The position numbers and the translations under genes were made by a program. Positions 1 to 12,491 of a stretch of 64,000 nucleotides of DNA are shown here, one piece after another. Source of the stretch: Hirudo medicinalis (lineage: Eukaryota; Annelida; Clitellata; Hirudinida; Hirudinidae); the NCBI GenBank assembly GCA_011800805.1, contig MPNW01000185.1, positions 85,234-149,233 of the forward strand. Direction: 5' to 3'. The notes under the pieces are model-generated. The model worked only from the letters and a program-made list of their open reading frames with translations, was not told where the DNA came from and did no database searches. Position 1 is the stretch's first letter. Each line of letters opens with the position of its first letter.

Positions 1-356
1 AATCTGCATTGTTCTAGTTGTAAAGGAGAAAATATAAACATTCGACAAAATCTGGAGAATTTTTAAATTAAGTTATCATATGAAATATTATGCAATTCTG
101 CATTAAGTATAAATTTTTAGGTTTTTGTAATATTCAGGTAAGCTTAAAAATCGATATATGCAAGCTATTCGACTATTCATGTAAACAACTTTTTCGAGAA
201 GTAGGGATTTGGTCCGCTTGTTCTTAAAAGTTCTGAAAATGTTTCATGATTTGATTTGTTTGTATTGTCTGTGGAAATTAATAAGAATTTAAAACGATAC
301 CATCCTTTTATAATTACATAATGTTTTATTCTTAGTCAGGTTAAAAGATTATAGAA
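1..356 (+). other. 5' flank / probable 5' UTR of the Pro-Tyr-rich gene
   Basis: AT-rich leader with no long ORF. A splice-acceptor-like T-rich tract ending in AG at about 334 lies just upstream of the first ATG (357), so the leader may contain an intron. No core promoter is recognisable. Confidence 0.35.
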
Positions 357-1200
357 ATGAGTTACTATCCTGGTAATAATCCTCCTTACGGTGGAGGTGT
401 TCCGCCTACAGCTCCCACTGCACCATTTGTGTCTTCTGTAAGTTTCATTCAAATGTTTCCCTGTTTGTCAAGCTTTGAATTTGATTAAACTTGAGTTAAT
501 CATAGATAATGAAGGACTAATAACGATAATGATACAGAGTTTGATTAGAGTGGTGTATGTTCAACAGAATTTCAAGAGCACTTGATTTGCATTAAGTATA
601 ACATATCATTGCTCAGGGTCCTACTGTATCTATGCCTGAGCCATTTTCTGGTGGAGCTTTTCCAACCTATCCCGTTCCTGGACAAAATGCACCCTCGGTG
701 GGAGCCCTAAACTATGAGTTTTAATTTAGCAATATCAATTTAAATCAAACTATGTAATTCAAAAGTTTTGCACAATTTAGGGATATCCTCCAACTGCACC
801 ATATTCCCCTTCCAAGCCAGGCTTTAATAGAGGACCATACCCTCCAAGTCAATACCCTCCTGGTCAATATCCTTCCCAGAGTTCAGGGCAATACCCTCCA
901 AATCCAGGACAGTACCCTGGAGGACAATACCCTCCAAGCACTGGTCCGTATCCAATACCAGGTGCACCCGGAGGGCAATATCCACCTGGGCCATCTGGAC
1001 CTTATCCTCCCAATCCAAGCCAGTACCCTCCTCAGAATCCTCATTATCCTTCTGCTCAATATCCCCCAATGAATCCATCTGCTCCTTCTACTGGACCTTA
1101 TGCACCACCAAATCCTGGTGGATATCCCCCTAATACTGGGCCATACAGCTGCCCCCCTCAGAATCCTGGATCTTATCCTCCGAGCAATTATTTCGGATGA
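357..1200 (+). CDS. Pro/Tyr/Gly-rich low-complexity protein (YPP repeats)
   Basis: Three exons (357-437, 617-697, 781-1200), all introns phase 0, give a 193-aa protein. It starts MSYYPGNNPPYGGG and is built almost wholly of degenerate Y-P-P, Q-Y-P-P and G-P-Y-P units, ending NYFG. There is no signal peptide, membrane segment or folded domain. Such XYPPX tracts form the disordered N-termini of annexin A7/A11 and ALG-2-type EF-hand proteins and the tails of some opsins, and can drive condensation or membrane-coat binding. Here the tract stands alone: the exon 3 frame stops at TGA 1198-1200, and no annexin or EF-hand exon follows. The first two exons are exactly 81 nt each, which suggests growth by repeat-exon duplication. 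The exon structure is well supported by splice sites and unbroken frame. The function is unknown. Confidence 0.7.
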
Positions 1201-1500
1201 ATCCTCCAAGGAAGTCCTTTGTAAAATGACGAATTGACTTCCCCGAAAACCTGCTTGAATTTATTGGGCCCTTATGATGTTCGCTGCTACCATTTTAAGT
1301 CATTATTTTAAGTCAAATGATGTTACTAAATGTGTTCTTCCTCCCGCTATGATTTGACTCTTATTATCATTGTTGTTTGAGCTTTAACTAGTTAACTTAA
1401 TGACAACCCAATGTTTTCTCAAACAATACTTTGGATACAATGCTTTATTTCTGACTTGATATCTCTTGTTCCGGCATATGAGAATGTTTCAGGCTAGTTT
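1201..1500 (+). other. 3' UTR-like sequence
   Basis: Non-coding stretch after the Pro-Tyr-rich CDS. AATAAA-like strings, such as the one near 1546, could serve polyadenylation. Nothing else recognised. Confidence 0.3.
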
Positions 1501-2480
1501 GTGTTCAACCAGTGGAGCTGAAGGCGGATTTATAGACGGAGCGTTTAAAATAAACTGTTAACATATGGAGTGAAATGTGCCATCTTGAACATCATTGAGA
1601 TTTACCTCTTCAGGTTGACCAGTCCTGACATCTTGCAATGCGAGGCTTTTATCCAACGAGAAATTTAAAATATTCTGTTGCTCAAATCCCTTCATGTCAC
1701 CTAGCAATGGAGATGTAATTGCGAAATGGCTCAGTAGACTCTAGAGTCTTCGAAGATCGTTTAGTAACATTGAACTGTTTTTTGAGCTTAGCTGCTTCAG
1801 CAATGCAGTGCGCATAAATAGCAGGATAAATTAATTTCCCACTAATAGTACTTTGCGCGATTTGAGGTTACATCACTGCCTAGAAAAGCAAAGGTCAATT
1901 CGTTGTTTTATCTGAATGAAACACTGACACTGATTATTTGTAATTCATATTCCTATAAGATAATCTTAGAGCATGGGAACCCTAACATCACTTGCAAGGA
2001 GATTCTACTGAAGGTAGTTTAGAGCCCGACAACTCTGCTTTATTCTTGGGTAGTTCCAAATCCCTTACAAGGTCGTTTAGTTCACCTTGCGTTAAAAGGT
2101 GTGGTTCAGAAGAGGGGGGAATTAGGGTCTTGTGATATTGATTATTCAGAATCATAAGCAGCATCCTCTTTGTTACATTTAATGATTCTGGTGCATCAGG
2201 AATGGGCAGTCCTCCTCCATGAGATACTGGGCTTAGAGCTGATGCAACGCATGGATAATGTGTGGTCCATTTTTTTCTTTGACACACCTTTCCTACTTGG
2301 AGGCACCGTGCAGAAATAGCAATTGTTGATATGATCTGTTGGCTCTCTCCAAGTCATTGGCACTGCAAAGGGTATAGATTTTCTTTTTTGTTTAGCAATG
2401 GCGATTTGTTGAACAAGTGTTGCAGCATATATGTGGAGTCCATTCCTTGTCCTGATCTCTAATTTCGCAACCAAAATAAA
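1500..2480 (-). pseudogene. Decayed mobile-element coding remnant (WREP..H / LNDLVRDL protein)
   Basis: On the minus strand two overlapping open frames (2474-2196 and 2287-1988) encode successive parts of one protein, split by a frameshift near 2270. The first carries PFAVPMTWREPTDH followed by NCYFC. The second carries a proline-rich linker, then LLTQGELNDLVRDLELPK and an AEL-GS motif. I recall this motif order (WREP..H..CYFC, then LNDLVRDL, then AELLGSRL) from a multi-copy, unnamed protein family spread through invertebrate and fish genomes, probably mobile-element borne. The frame ends at 1988, and the expected long C-terminal part is not readable in 1500-1990. This is a broken copy, not a host gene. 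The family name and transposition mechanism are unknown to me. Confidence 0.5.
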
Positions 2481-2727
2481 ACTGATAGGCTTTTTTGTCC
2501 ATTACAATTACATGACGCTTTTGCGATTAAAAAAAAATCACTTCACCATAAACTTAGCAAAAGTTGTCAACGCTGTTTATACAAGTACGAGGCATCTCTA
2601 TTCACTTTTTTTTTTAAAATCAAACACTAATAAAGAAAGAACAACACTGTGATTTATGGAAATAAAATAATGTTATTTATATCATGTCGTGCATGATGCA
2701 ATACTATACTGCGTTTCATTTTCGTAA

Positions 2728-2843
2728 GGGTATGTCCATTAATTATGTCAACAAATTTAGGGCAATTTTGGACCCCCCTTGTCAAGAATTGTCAATTTTT
2801 TTCAAACCCCCTTTATTTTGTTGACATGATTTATGGACGGCCC
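2728..2843. mobile_element. 116-bp MITE with terminal inverted repeats and GTAA target duplication
   Basis: The left end reads GGGTATGTCCATTAATTATG and the right end, reverse-complemented, GGGCCGTCCATAAATCATG. The inverted repeats extend about 27 bp into a shared GTCAACAAA. The element is flanked on both sides by GTAA (2724-2727 and 2844-2847), as expected for a 4-bp target-site duplication. The interior has facing C-rich tracts. No coding capacity: a non-autonomous DNA transposon. The superfamily is not certain; Chapaev- and Ginger-type elements make 4-bp duplications. Confidence 0.75.
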
Positions 2844-3217
2844 GTAATCAGTTACCCAATTTTAGAAAATATCTATATTTTAATTTCCCAAGTATTTTGG
2901 CTCTTTACCAGTGTTATTAATTAAAGAACAATTTAAATTTAACTACAAATTAAAATTTACAAATCTTTACAGGTGGTTCATCGCTATTTCTGGCCTAATC
3001 AATTTCTTATAAAATTTTAATTTATGCAAAACCAAAGCAATCCCAATTTTAGAGATTGTAATATGCGTAAAAATTAAAATAAAAATGCTACCAAAACATT
3101 AAAATTAAAAAATACTTCTTGCAGTGACATTACTTTCACTTGCATTGTTATCAACTTAATCAATGCTCAATTAGTTTTGTCAGTTATTGCGCTTTCTACC
3201 ACTTGTTTATTTTGAAA
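2844..3217. other. Intergenic / ECT2 upstream region
   Basis: AT-rich, with no ORF and no recognisable repeat. It lies directly upstream of the ECT2 start codon and probably holds its promoter and 5' UTR. No TATA box stands out. Confidence 0.3.
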
Positions 3218-6200
3218 ATGGCGCAAGATTCGAGTTTATCGTAAGTTTTCGTAATAGTATCCTTTGTTCTTGTTTTCTAACGAATAATAAATCACTTTTT
3301 AAACCTTTTCCTTAATAATTACAAATCGCTTCTGATAGATGTTTAATAAGCCATCGAATTAACAACTAATTTGAATGTCTTCGAGTGAGCGATTCGATTT
3401 CTTTTTGGGATTTAACTGCAATTTAAGAAATAAGTGGCATATTGCATGATTTGATAATTTATGTATTTCAATCTTTGTGTCCCGATTACATAACAATCAC
3501 CATTTTACGTCAAGCCCAATTCCGTTGACATCTAATTTTATTTATATTGACCTACTATCACGAACGTTGATGTAAGTATATGGTTGATGGCATGTCTGTG
3601 TTTTGATTACTATAGTAATTAACCAAAATGTACCTAATTACCACATTACTACAGACTTAAACATCGTAACGTGATTAGCATAATATATTATTGTAATTTT
3701 TATGAATATGGATTATGTTTACATTAAAAAAAATGGTAGCAACTCACAGAGAGTATGTGAGATTTGTTTTTTTTGCAAGACTGAAAAGAACATTATAAAA
3801 ACAACTTTATTCCTCATTCTCAGTGATGATAATTGTTGTTGATTACATTTTCCAGCAACATGGATTATGGGGATACATCATCTTTAACTGTAATGTCTGA
3901 TTGTGGAGAAGAGGGTGATTATTTGTTCTTGTTTGTTTTGAGTAATTATTAAATGTTTTAATTAAACAATTAGCTCTATAGTCATGCTTAGTTATTACGT
4001 GATATAAATGATTTACTGCAAATTTATTAAATTTAAACTTATTAACTTTCATTTATACTTATAAAATTTTATGTTATATATTAAAATCTTGTGATTAAAT
4101 TAAGGCAATGTTTTTATTAATTCTTTTTGTCTTTGAATCTCTAAAACCGTTACTCTAATTGTTATGACTTCTGGTTAATTGCAGTGGCGCAGTTTGTACT
4201 GGTCGGTCAGAAACTGAGAGATGCCAAAGATCTTCACAAGGCATTAGAGGTTGGTTTTGAATGATTTAAAGAAGTAACAAATTGTTTGTGGTCAAACCAT
4301 CATAGCACCAGTGGAGATAAACTTCAAACATGTCCCGGGGCATTGTCATTCCCAAGGGATTTGTTAGCAATTTGAGCCTAATTTGAATACCTTTCGAAAG
4401 TACTGTGACCAATGGTACTACCTTTCATCTCCTGGACACTTATGCAAATTAACCAAACTAATCTTTTATGCAAGATCTATCTGATTATTATTATGCAATC
4501 GCTCTAAGTCAACTGCCAAAGTCCGTCAGCCAAGGGTTTTGAAATGACCGTTTCATAAATATGCACAGTTACATTTTATGATGATAACTTCTTAAGTCAT
4601 GTGGACGAATTTGTCACACGATGTATTGGAGTAGATTAGATTCACAGATTTATCGAATTTATTGAACTCAGGTGAATTTCACAAAAGAAAAACAAAACAG
4701 AAATACTCTAAAAGTGTGTTGATCATCCAAAAACACTAAATTTTCATGTTTATTAAAATCAAATCTTCAAATCATAATTTTCATCAAAGCCAATTATGTG
4801 TTTTATTGCCTTTCTTAATAACTAGCTCCTATTATTTGTTGAATTCAGGACAAGTTTTAAACTTCTTTTACACAACTAATCCAAGGCTTCTCTTGAAGCA
4901 TCTTTCAATTATTGAACACTAGCGTAATGCTTGCATATTTTGTTAGCAAGCTGGCCTCTTCAGAACTTCTGGGAACCACTTCTCCAATGACATTTGGTAA
5001 TGGTTGATCGACTTACCTCAAAATTTAGCTTATTTTTCCATGCTTGGCAGTGAAAGGTCTGAAATTCTGTTAAATTAAGTAATGCAATAAAAAGCAGTAT
5101 GCATACAAGTAACTGGCAGTATGATGTGCTTGCGTACTGATATACGACAACTACTGATTTCAAAAAGATCTCTTCATCAGAAGAACAAAAATTTGGCACT
5201 TCTTAAGTGTAACTATCAATAAATACTCCTGCTCCAAGTGTCGTAATGATGCATTCATTGATACATTTTAATCAGTTCAACAATATTAATTGGGCAATTA
5301 TCATTTAATAATTCACAGATTGGTGGTCCTATAATTCAAACCCCTACAAGTCACTCGTTAATTAATAATTTTAATTTGTATAATAAATGCTTTTATTTTA
5401 ATTAACCAAATTCATTTCTTCATCATTCCAAGGACTTGGAGATACCTTTCACATTTTCTGACACGGGCATAGACGACAGCATGCTCCAAAGCAATACGGC
5501 TTACATCGTCGACAACTTCAGCGGATCCATCTTTTCCACGCTCGCCAGACACAAGAGGAAGATCTTTGGACCTTCGGCCATCATTAAGTGTGCCTCCAGA
5601 AAGGTTGATTTCTTGCATCGGTTTGAAATCTTTGTTTGCTGGCGATTCATTGGTGATTGTAGAACTTGTATAAATCGTTATATACAATGTACAAGTAAAA
5701 TTTTATCAGTAAAATTATTTAAAAGTAAAACTTAGTGAAATAAAATTATGAAACAATGTTTTTGTAAATTATTCATAATTAGGAGGAAGATTATTTAAGA
5801 CTCCTAAGCGCTTGTACTTTAACAATTTTTTAATAAATAAAGCAGGGCAACGTCTAACAATGTCTTCACTCAAATTATAAGCAATTAATGTCCACCCTTA
5901 ATGAAATCACTTAAAGAAAAACTTAATCTCTTCATCATCTTTAAAACGTGTCCTTAAAATAACATCTCATGAAACTCAACCCTCCTCAATTGATCCCTCC
6001 TCACTTAATTCCTCCCCGATCAATTCCTCAGTTCATCCCGAGGAACGTCCGACCGATCTTCGCCTTCTCCATGGAGTCCGTCGTCATTTCCTTCAATGGA
6101 TTCAAGCACAAAGACGACCTGGTTTGCTTTCTGATTGGCCGATTAAATACTAAATGATTAATCTTTAATCAATGCAGTTGTTGTTGTAACGTATTAGATT

Positions 6201-8007
6201 GCCATTTTTGGCTAAGATGTTCGGTGATTTGCATTTTACGTGGGATGCTTTTATTTTATTTATTTGACCAATGTCAGCCAAGTTTTTGTAAGGAAATAAA
6301 TGGAAATAAGTATTTTATTATTATTATTTTATATTATTAGTTTTTTGAATTGTTATTTGTTTTATTATAATTTTTTATTCAATTTTGATTTGTACTATCA
6401 ATAAGTTCTTTTATAACATATAAATCTATCCTTTCATTGGTTCATTAATTATGACCTTACACGCTTTAATCTAACCCAGGATACTCTGGCAGCCATGGTG
6501 CACCAGATGGGGGGGACTGTCAGAAGGGACCTTATTGCTGGCATCACTCATCTTGTTTCCATGGGAACCAAAGGCGAGAAATACAAAGTGAGGGCTGACA
6601 TTCTAATGACTTGTGTGTCTCATACATGTCCAACATGTTATTCTCACAATATGACTTCATGATGATAACAATAGAAATGATCTTCTTCATTTCATTGTGC
6701 CTCTAATTTTTCAGTTGGCTGTGAGCAAAGGACTCCCGATAATGTCAGCCAACTGGATCCTGAGATGCTGGGAGATGAAGGAAGAGCCCTTTTTCAATCC
6801 TGAAGATTTGCATTTTGTTAGTGTATATTACAATGTAATATATGTAAGTAAGTGCATTTGTTATTATAATAATGTTTGCTGACCTCTTATTGCTCGTTGG
6901 TTATGTGAAAAATTTCTTTATTAAATAAATCCTCTGTTTGATTTTTTTTAATCATCTGATAAGCTTTGTATAGCATTTATCATCTAATCATCGAAGCATT
7001 CTGCATTAATATGCAAATGACTTCAGAGGGTTGCATTCCTGCTTCTGGCAAGCATAAGCATTCACAACTTTTTACAACCTCTCTTGTACCACCACAAGCA
7101 GTTCCAAAGGGGCAGAGTGCTTTATGCATGATTTGCTCAAATTCCTGTAGTGGGTTTTGTGTCTACTTAAATACAGAAACTCTGACAAATCCAATGTTCG
7201 ATATTTGCATCTGAACTTTTTCTGCAGCAGAATGCATACAGGCTGAGCCCATTTGCCTCCTCTGTGCTGAGTTTTTATGGATTCTCAAAGGAGGACCTCA
7301 GGCATATGGAAGAAGTTGCTGCTGAAAATGGTCGGTGAAAATTATGCTCAGTGTGGCTATTCTCACTGGTCTTCAGTGCCTAAGTTGGAGGGTCATTTTA
7401 AATGTAATTAGCATTAGCAATAATTCTATTCAGGTGGGTCAGTTGTTGAGCTCGGATCCCCCGATGCAACTCACCTGATTGTGAACGAGAGGACGGTCAG
7501 ATCCCTTCCTTTCGGTGCCGATTCCAGCATCAACATTGTTAAAGCCGAGGTGATGCAAATTTTTGGCTTCATCACTGACGTCGATAACATTTATAAATAA
7601 TCGTTATCATGTCAGTCCATCAACTGACAATATAATTAAACGTAACTTCAATGTTCTGTTAGTGGTTCTGGGCTTGCATCCAAATGGAGGCATGTGCCAC
7701 AGAAAGCCTATACCTCTACGATGACTCCGACATCACCCCGGGCTCACAAGGAGGAAGGAAGACACCGAGTACGCCCCTGTCCAATGGCTCGAACAGACCC
7801 AACAACAAGCGCAAGAGACTGAGGGAAAATTTGGCACATCTGGCCTCTGAGGGTGAACCTGAAATGCCAGCAAGCAAGAGAACATCATTTGGCATCGGGT
7901 CCAGAAATAATTCCTTCAATGACATATTGGCTGAGACGTCCCTTCCTACGATCGGTCAGTCGGGGTCTTTTGCTCGAGCTTTTGTTTGTTTGACAACATT
8001 TACACTA

Positions 8008-8048
<41 letters not shown>

Positions 8049-11000
8049 GACAATCAATTGAGATGAACAGAATTGATTTATTATTAATTAGTTAATTAAC
8101 GAATATTTATCATTTTGTTATCGCATCGCAGATGACGTGCCCTTCGAGCCCACATGCAGTGTGCCTCCTCCTTCTTCGTCCGCTATTTCTTCCACCAGTC
8201 TCAAGGAAGTGAAGTTGACTGCACGTCAGCAGACGATAATGGAACTGTATCAGACAGAGAAGAATTACGTCGGAATCCTTGAAATAATCCTCAAGGTGAA
8301 GTATAGCAAGAACACTTTTAGCTGCAGTAATTGTGATAATTATTGTATTATGTTGAAGCAGAAATTTTGTGAAAGTTATAAAGTGCTCAGGTCACTAACG
8401 TCTGTGTTTGTTGTAATTGTATGTTCCTTAAAAATAGAAATGATGTTGAGTAAGTCAAATAAGCTTATCGTTCTGCATCGCACAGCACTATTCGGTCCAT
8501 GTCGAGCGAACTGGACATTTGATGATGAATTAACTTTTAATATTAACTTTTTGTGTGGTGTTTTACTTTAGGTCTTCAAGGAAGGCATCGAGAACCCCAA
8601 TCAGCCGGGCGGAGCCTTGCTCGGCAGTCAGGAGGTGAAGGGAATCTTCGGGGGCATCCCACCCATCCACAACCTCCATGTCATGATTAGGGATAAACTC
8701 TTCCATATCATTTCAAACTGGGAGGAGAGTCATTCCATAGGGGATGTCATTCTTCAACATGTAAGTCGATTATGATGATGATGATGATGATGATGATTGA
8801 AATGCCTCATTTGTGCCGACACCAGAACAGACATTGACTTTTAAAAGTATCGAAGATGACATTCAATATTATCACTGCATCATGTTTTGGTAGAGATCAT
8901 TACTATTGAGCCATAATTAGATTCTTTGTGGCCCCACTTACTGCGACCATCGCATATTAACGATTGGTTGCTGGTAAACAGGCAGACGATTTGTTCCGCC
9001 TCTACCCGAACTTCATCAACTACTTCGAAGCAACCAAGGAACTCATTGAGCAGTGCGAGAGGAACAAGCCAAGATTTCATGCCTTCCTCAAGGTAAGGGG
9101 ACCTGGTGTTGCCAACCATGCTAATCATGGCGATATTAGGTGCTTGTTGCTTCTCATTGGGTTGTTCAACGGTTTAACCAGTGCTGATAAAGTATTGTTG
9201 TTATTATGGTCTACTACAAATTATATGTATTGCAAACAGTAATTTCAGTAGCTTAATTATTATGCTGCAAGCTGGTCCTAATAGCTTGACTTTTGACCTA
9301 AAAGGTATGCCAATCGAGGGCAGAGTGTGGCAGGCAGACCCTGACTGAGCTCATCATCAGACCAGTTCAGAGACTTCCCAGTGTTGAACTTCTTCTGAAA
9401 AGTTAGTCCTGTCTTACTGTGGGAACATGTTACATGCACTGCTAATTGCACTGCACTGACATTTATAAATGTCAAATGTCACGGTTATAAATGTTAACGT
9501 CATCTATCAGGCATCCTGAAGAGAACCGATGAATCTGACATAGATCATGCCCTCCTCAAGAAGGCCATCATCTGTCTGGAAAATGTCATGACGTCAGTAT
9601 CAGGCTTTTTTTGTGCTTCCTGAGTTACTACTGCTTCTTCTCTTACTCACTTTAGTTAATGGTAGAAGCTAAATGTTTATCACATACTGATGTGCTACAG
9701 TTAGATAACCTTAGTTACACTATTCGTTATTATTATTATTGTTATTATTATTATTATTATTGTTATTATTATTATTATTAGATTATTTTTACATGATTCT
9801 GAAGGTAGTGAATTAATTTTTTTAATAGTTAATTAATGGTGATGGACTTTTCAATAGGCACATAAACGAAGACAAGAGAAAGACAGAGAGCATGCAGGCC
9901 ATGTTCGACCTGCTCAATGAGATTGATAGATGCCCTGTGAGTCATGATGCCATCTTTAAATGTATTTTGCACTTGTTTGTCATTCGGTCGCCTGTTTCTT
10001 GCTTCGAGGATATTTATCCGATCATGTTATGTTTATATTCTTTGTATTTGCTCGTTTTGAGCTGATCTTTCGAGTGCTTTATGTACCTCAATGCAATAAA
10101 AATCCCTTGAGTTGTTTTCGACTTTGCCTTAGAGGGACGTTGATAAATTGTACAGTGATAAATTGTATATTTTCCTGCCAGGCGTACCTCTTGTCAGCTC
10201 ATCGGATGTTGTTCACACAAATCGATGCCATCGATGTCTCCGGCAACCATTGCAGCAAGGGAAGCCCGGTGACCATGTTCATCTTTTCCGACAGCATCGA
10301 GGTTGTTTTCCATACAGAGTTTTTTTTGGTTGTAAATTGATATTATTATTAATAGCTTTTGTTTCTGCTTTGTTAATGGTGAATGTAACTCTAGTGAGTT
10401 AAATAGTGTTCGTGCTGCAGCTTATTAAAGCAAACAATGTGATATGACAAGCCAGTAGCAATGGGTATTCTATAAGTACCAGTGCTTTCTCTACTTTCTG
10501 ATGCCAAGCTTGGTAGAGGTCATGCTAGACTGATCAACCAACTAATGCCTTGTAATCATTGAACCATGACAGATTTGCAAGAAGAGAGCAAGACATGTTC
10601 CCTCCCATAGGGCATCAACTTTGTCTATCAATAGCAATGTAAGCAGAACCAAGAAATTGTACAAGCACCTTGCCTATCTTCAGTTCTCATATATCAAGAG
10701 AATCGTTGAGATATGTGACGTCAATGGTGAGTTGAGTGCTTTCTGGATGTGATGTGAATGCATCTTGTTGTTCTTATTCTTTGTCCAACCTTGGGCTGCT
10801 AGTAGTAATGGCTAGGTTTATTAATGTTTACGTACAAACAGATCCTTACATGGTGTTTGCACTGGTTGTCAAAATGCCGGACAAGGAAAGCGAAGAATTG
10901 TACGCATTTGCCGTAACCTCCGGCAACCAAAACTTCAGCAATTCGGCCAACCAAGATGAGAAAGAAGATCTTCTGACCTTCCTCAGCAAGGTCATATGTT

Positions 11001-12491
11001 GCAATCTGTGCAGGACTGATCATGTGAGTTCAAGATGCCTGCCTTCTTTGGACAATCTTTGCTCATGATTTGAGATGTTTTGTGCTCCTTGAGTTTTAGA
11101 ATAGTCAAATTGGTGCTAAAATTGTTTTTTTAAGGTATTGTTGTATTGTAAATTAGTATAACTGATTATAAAATGATTTAATTTAGTCACCATAATTAAC
11201 CATCATCTTCTGACAGGAAACCCTTCTAGCAGCTGTCGAATCCCACGAACTCAACCTCGACATTTCCAGTCTGAATGGCAAGAATACCATTTCCAAGGCC
11301 GCATCCAAGTATAATTGATTACATTGGCTATTTTGTATTCGCATATCAATCAAATTACTAACTCATTAACTTCAAAGTACACATGAATGACTCACTTGCT
11401 TCATACTTTATTAAATACTTTTATTCTAGATTTGGCAAGAAGGTGGGTCGGGTCTTCTCCATAAACAGAACTCCGATCGGACTGAAAAGAACGATATCCA
11501 GCTTTGCCCACATGGTCAGCCCGATGAAGAGGGAGGGCAGCACTGCCAATGTCCAAACCCCATCCTCCAGCTCAAAGAAAACTCCCCTTGCCCCTTGCAC
11601 GGTGGGTTCTTCATTTCTTCATCGGTTGGAGCCGGGTGTATTTCTATTTTGATCAAACATACTGTTTTGAATCTGCTTAGTTCTTAATAAACTTAATAAA
11701 TTAGTTTGTGAACTTAGCAATTAGAAGTTAGCAATGACTCTTTGTTTTATTGCTTAATTACTTAAATATGAATGTTACAATTTGTGTTTTTCAGAATGAA
11801 AATGAAAAGTATTCAGAAATCGTTGATAAAATGAGCATCGGCACTCCGTCCATGCAGAGACGAAGAGAAACATTGGCTGTGAGTGTCTTGTGGGTGTGGT
11901 TGATCAATGAGCTTATTGATCGAGCATTGGCCAAAGATAATCTTTTAGCAACCAATCAAAAATTTTCTTTAACAGAGCATTACATCCATTGATAATCTAG
12001 AACATGCCCATAGCCGACAGGTTTACTTTAGCGCGTTCATTTCGTGTTTTGTATTTTATCGGATTTATCTTCATCCAGTTTTAACTAGATTCATTTTCAC
12101 AATATTTGTATCATTATTATCAACAATTTTATTATTTATTATGACAGATAAAGAATCAGGTGGATGGCACATTCTTGACACCAAGGCCTGTCAAAGGTAG
12201 AGCGGGGAAGACCGTACACAGTCAGATGGTACCCATAAATCTTGTCAGGGACTTCCCATCAATGCAGTCATTAAACTTTGTGAGTGGATTATTTATTTGT
12301 ATTCGAGCACTAAATTTGATAATTATGGACATTTTATGGATCTTTAACATGGATAATTACAAAGTGCTAGAAATGAGGTTGTGAAAGCATTATTTATCAT
12401 TTAAACTTAAATTTACACTTTTCTGTTTATTCAGGATTCTTCGAACGCTCCAAGTTCGAGTACGCTCCCCGGCCTTAGAATGGATCGCTGA
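3218..12491 (+). CDS. ECT2: ECT2 (pebble) cytokinesis RhoGEF
   Basis: Rho guanine-nucleotide exchange factor that activates RhoA at the central spindle. Joined exons: 3218-3240, 3856-3914, 4185-4249, 5433-5603, 6032-6121, 6480-6587, 6715-6822, 7228-7330, 7434-7549, 7663-7954, 8132-8295, 8572-8760, 8982-9092, 9305-9401, 9511-9592, 9858-9936, 10182-10301, 10573-10726, 10842-11023, 11217-11308, 11430-11601, 11795-11878, 12148-12279, 12435-12491. All phases agree, giving about 949 aa (human 883-914). Order: BRCT0 (about 25-105), BRCT1 (about 118-205) and BRCT2 (about 215-300), a linker with KTPSTP phospho-type sites and the basic stretch NNKRKRL (about 328), the DH domain from ELYQTEKNYV (about 415-620) with RPRFHAFLK-like and RPVQRLPS motifs, PH (about 640-775), then a basic C-terminal tail. 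Exon 7's donor is ambiguous (6822, or the stronger GTAAGT after 6843, adding 7 residues). Intact in every exon. Confidence 0.96.
8009..8047. repeat. (AAT)n microsatellite in an ECT2 intron
   Basis: About 13 perfect AAT units in the intron after exon 10. ECT2 introns hold further short tracts, such as (GAT)n near 8773 and (TTA)n near 9728-9780. Confidence 0.9.

Noticed and set aside
824..1209. Two minus-strand open frames of 84 and 108 codons across the Pro-Tyr-rich exon
   Set aside because: They are antisense shadows of a repetitive exon whose sense frame joins two other exons in phase.
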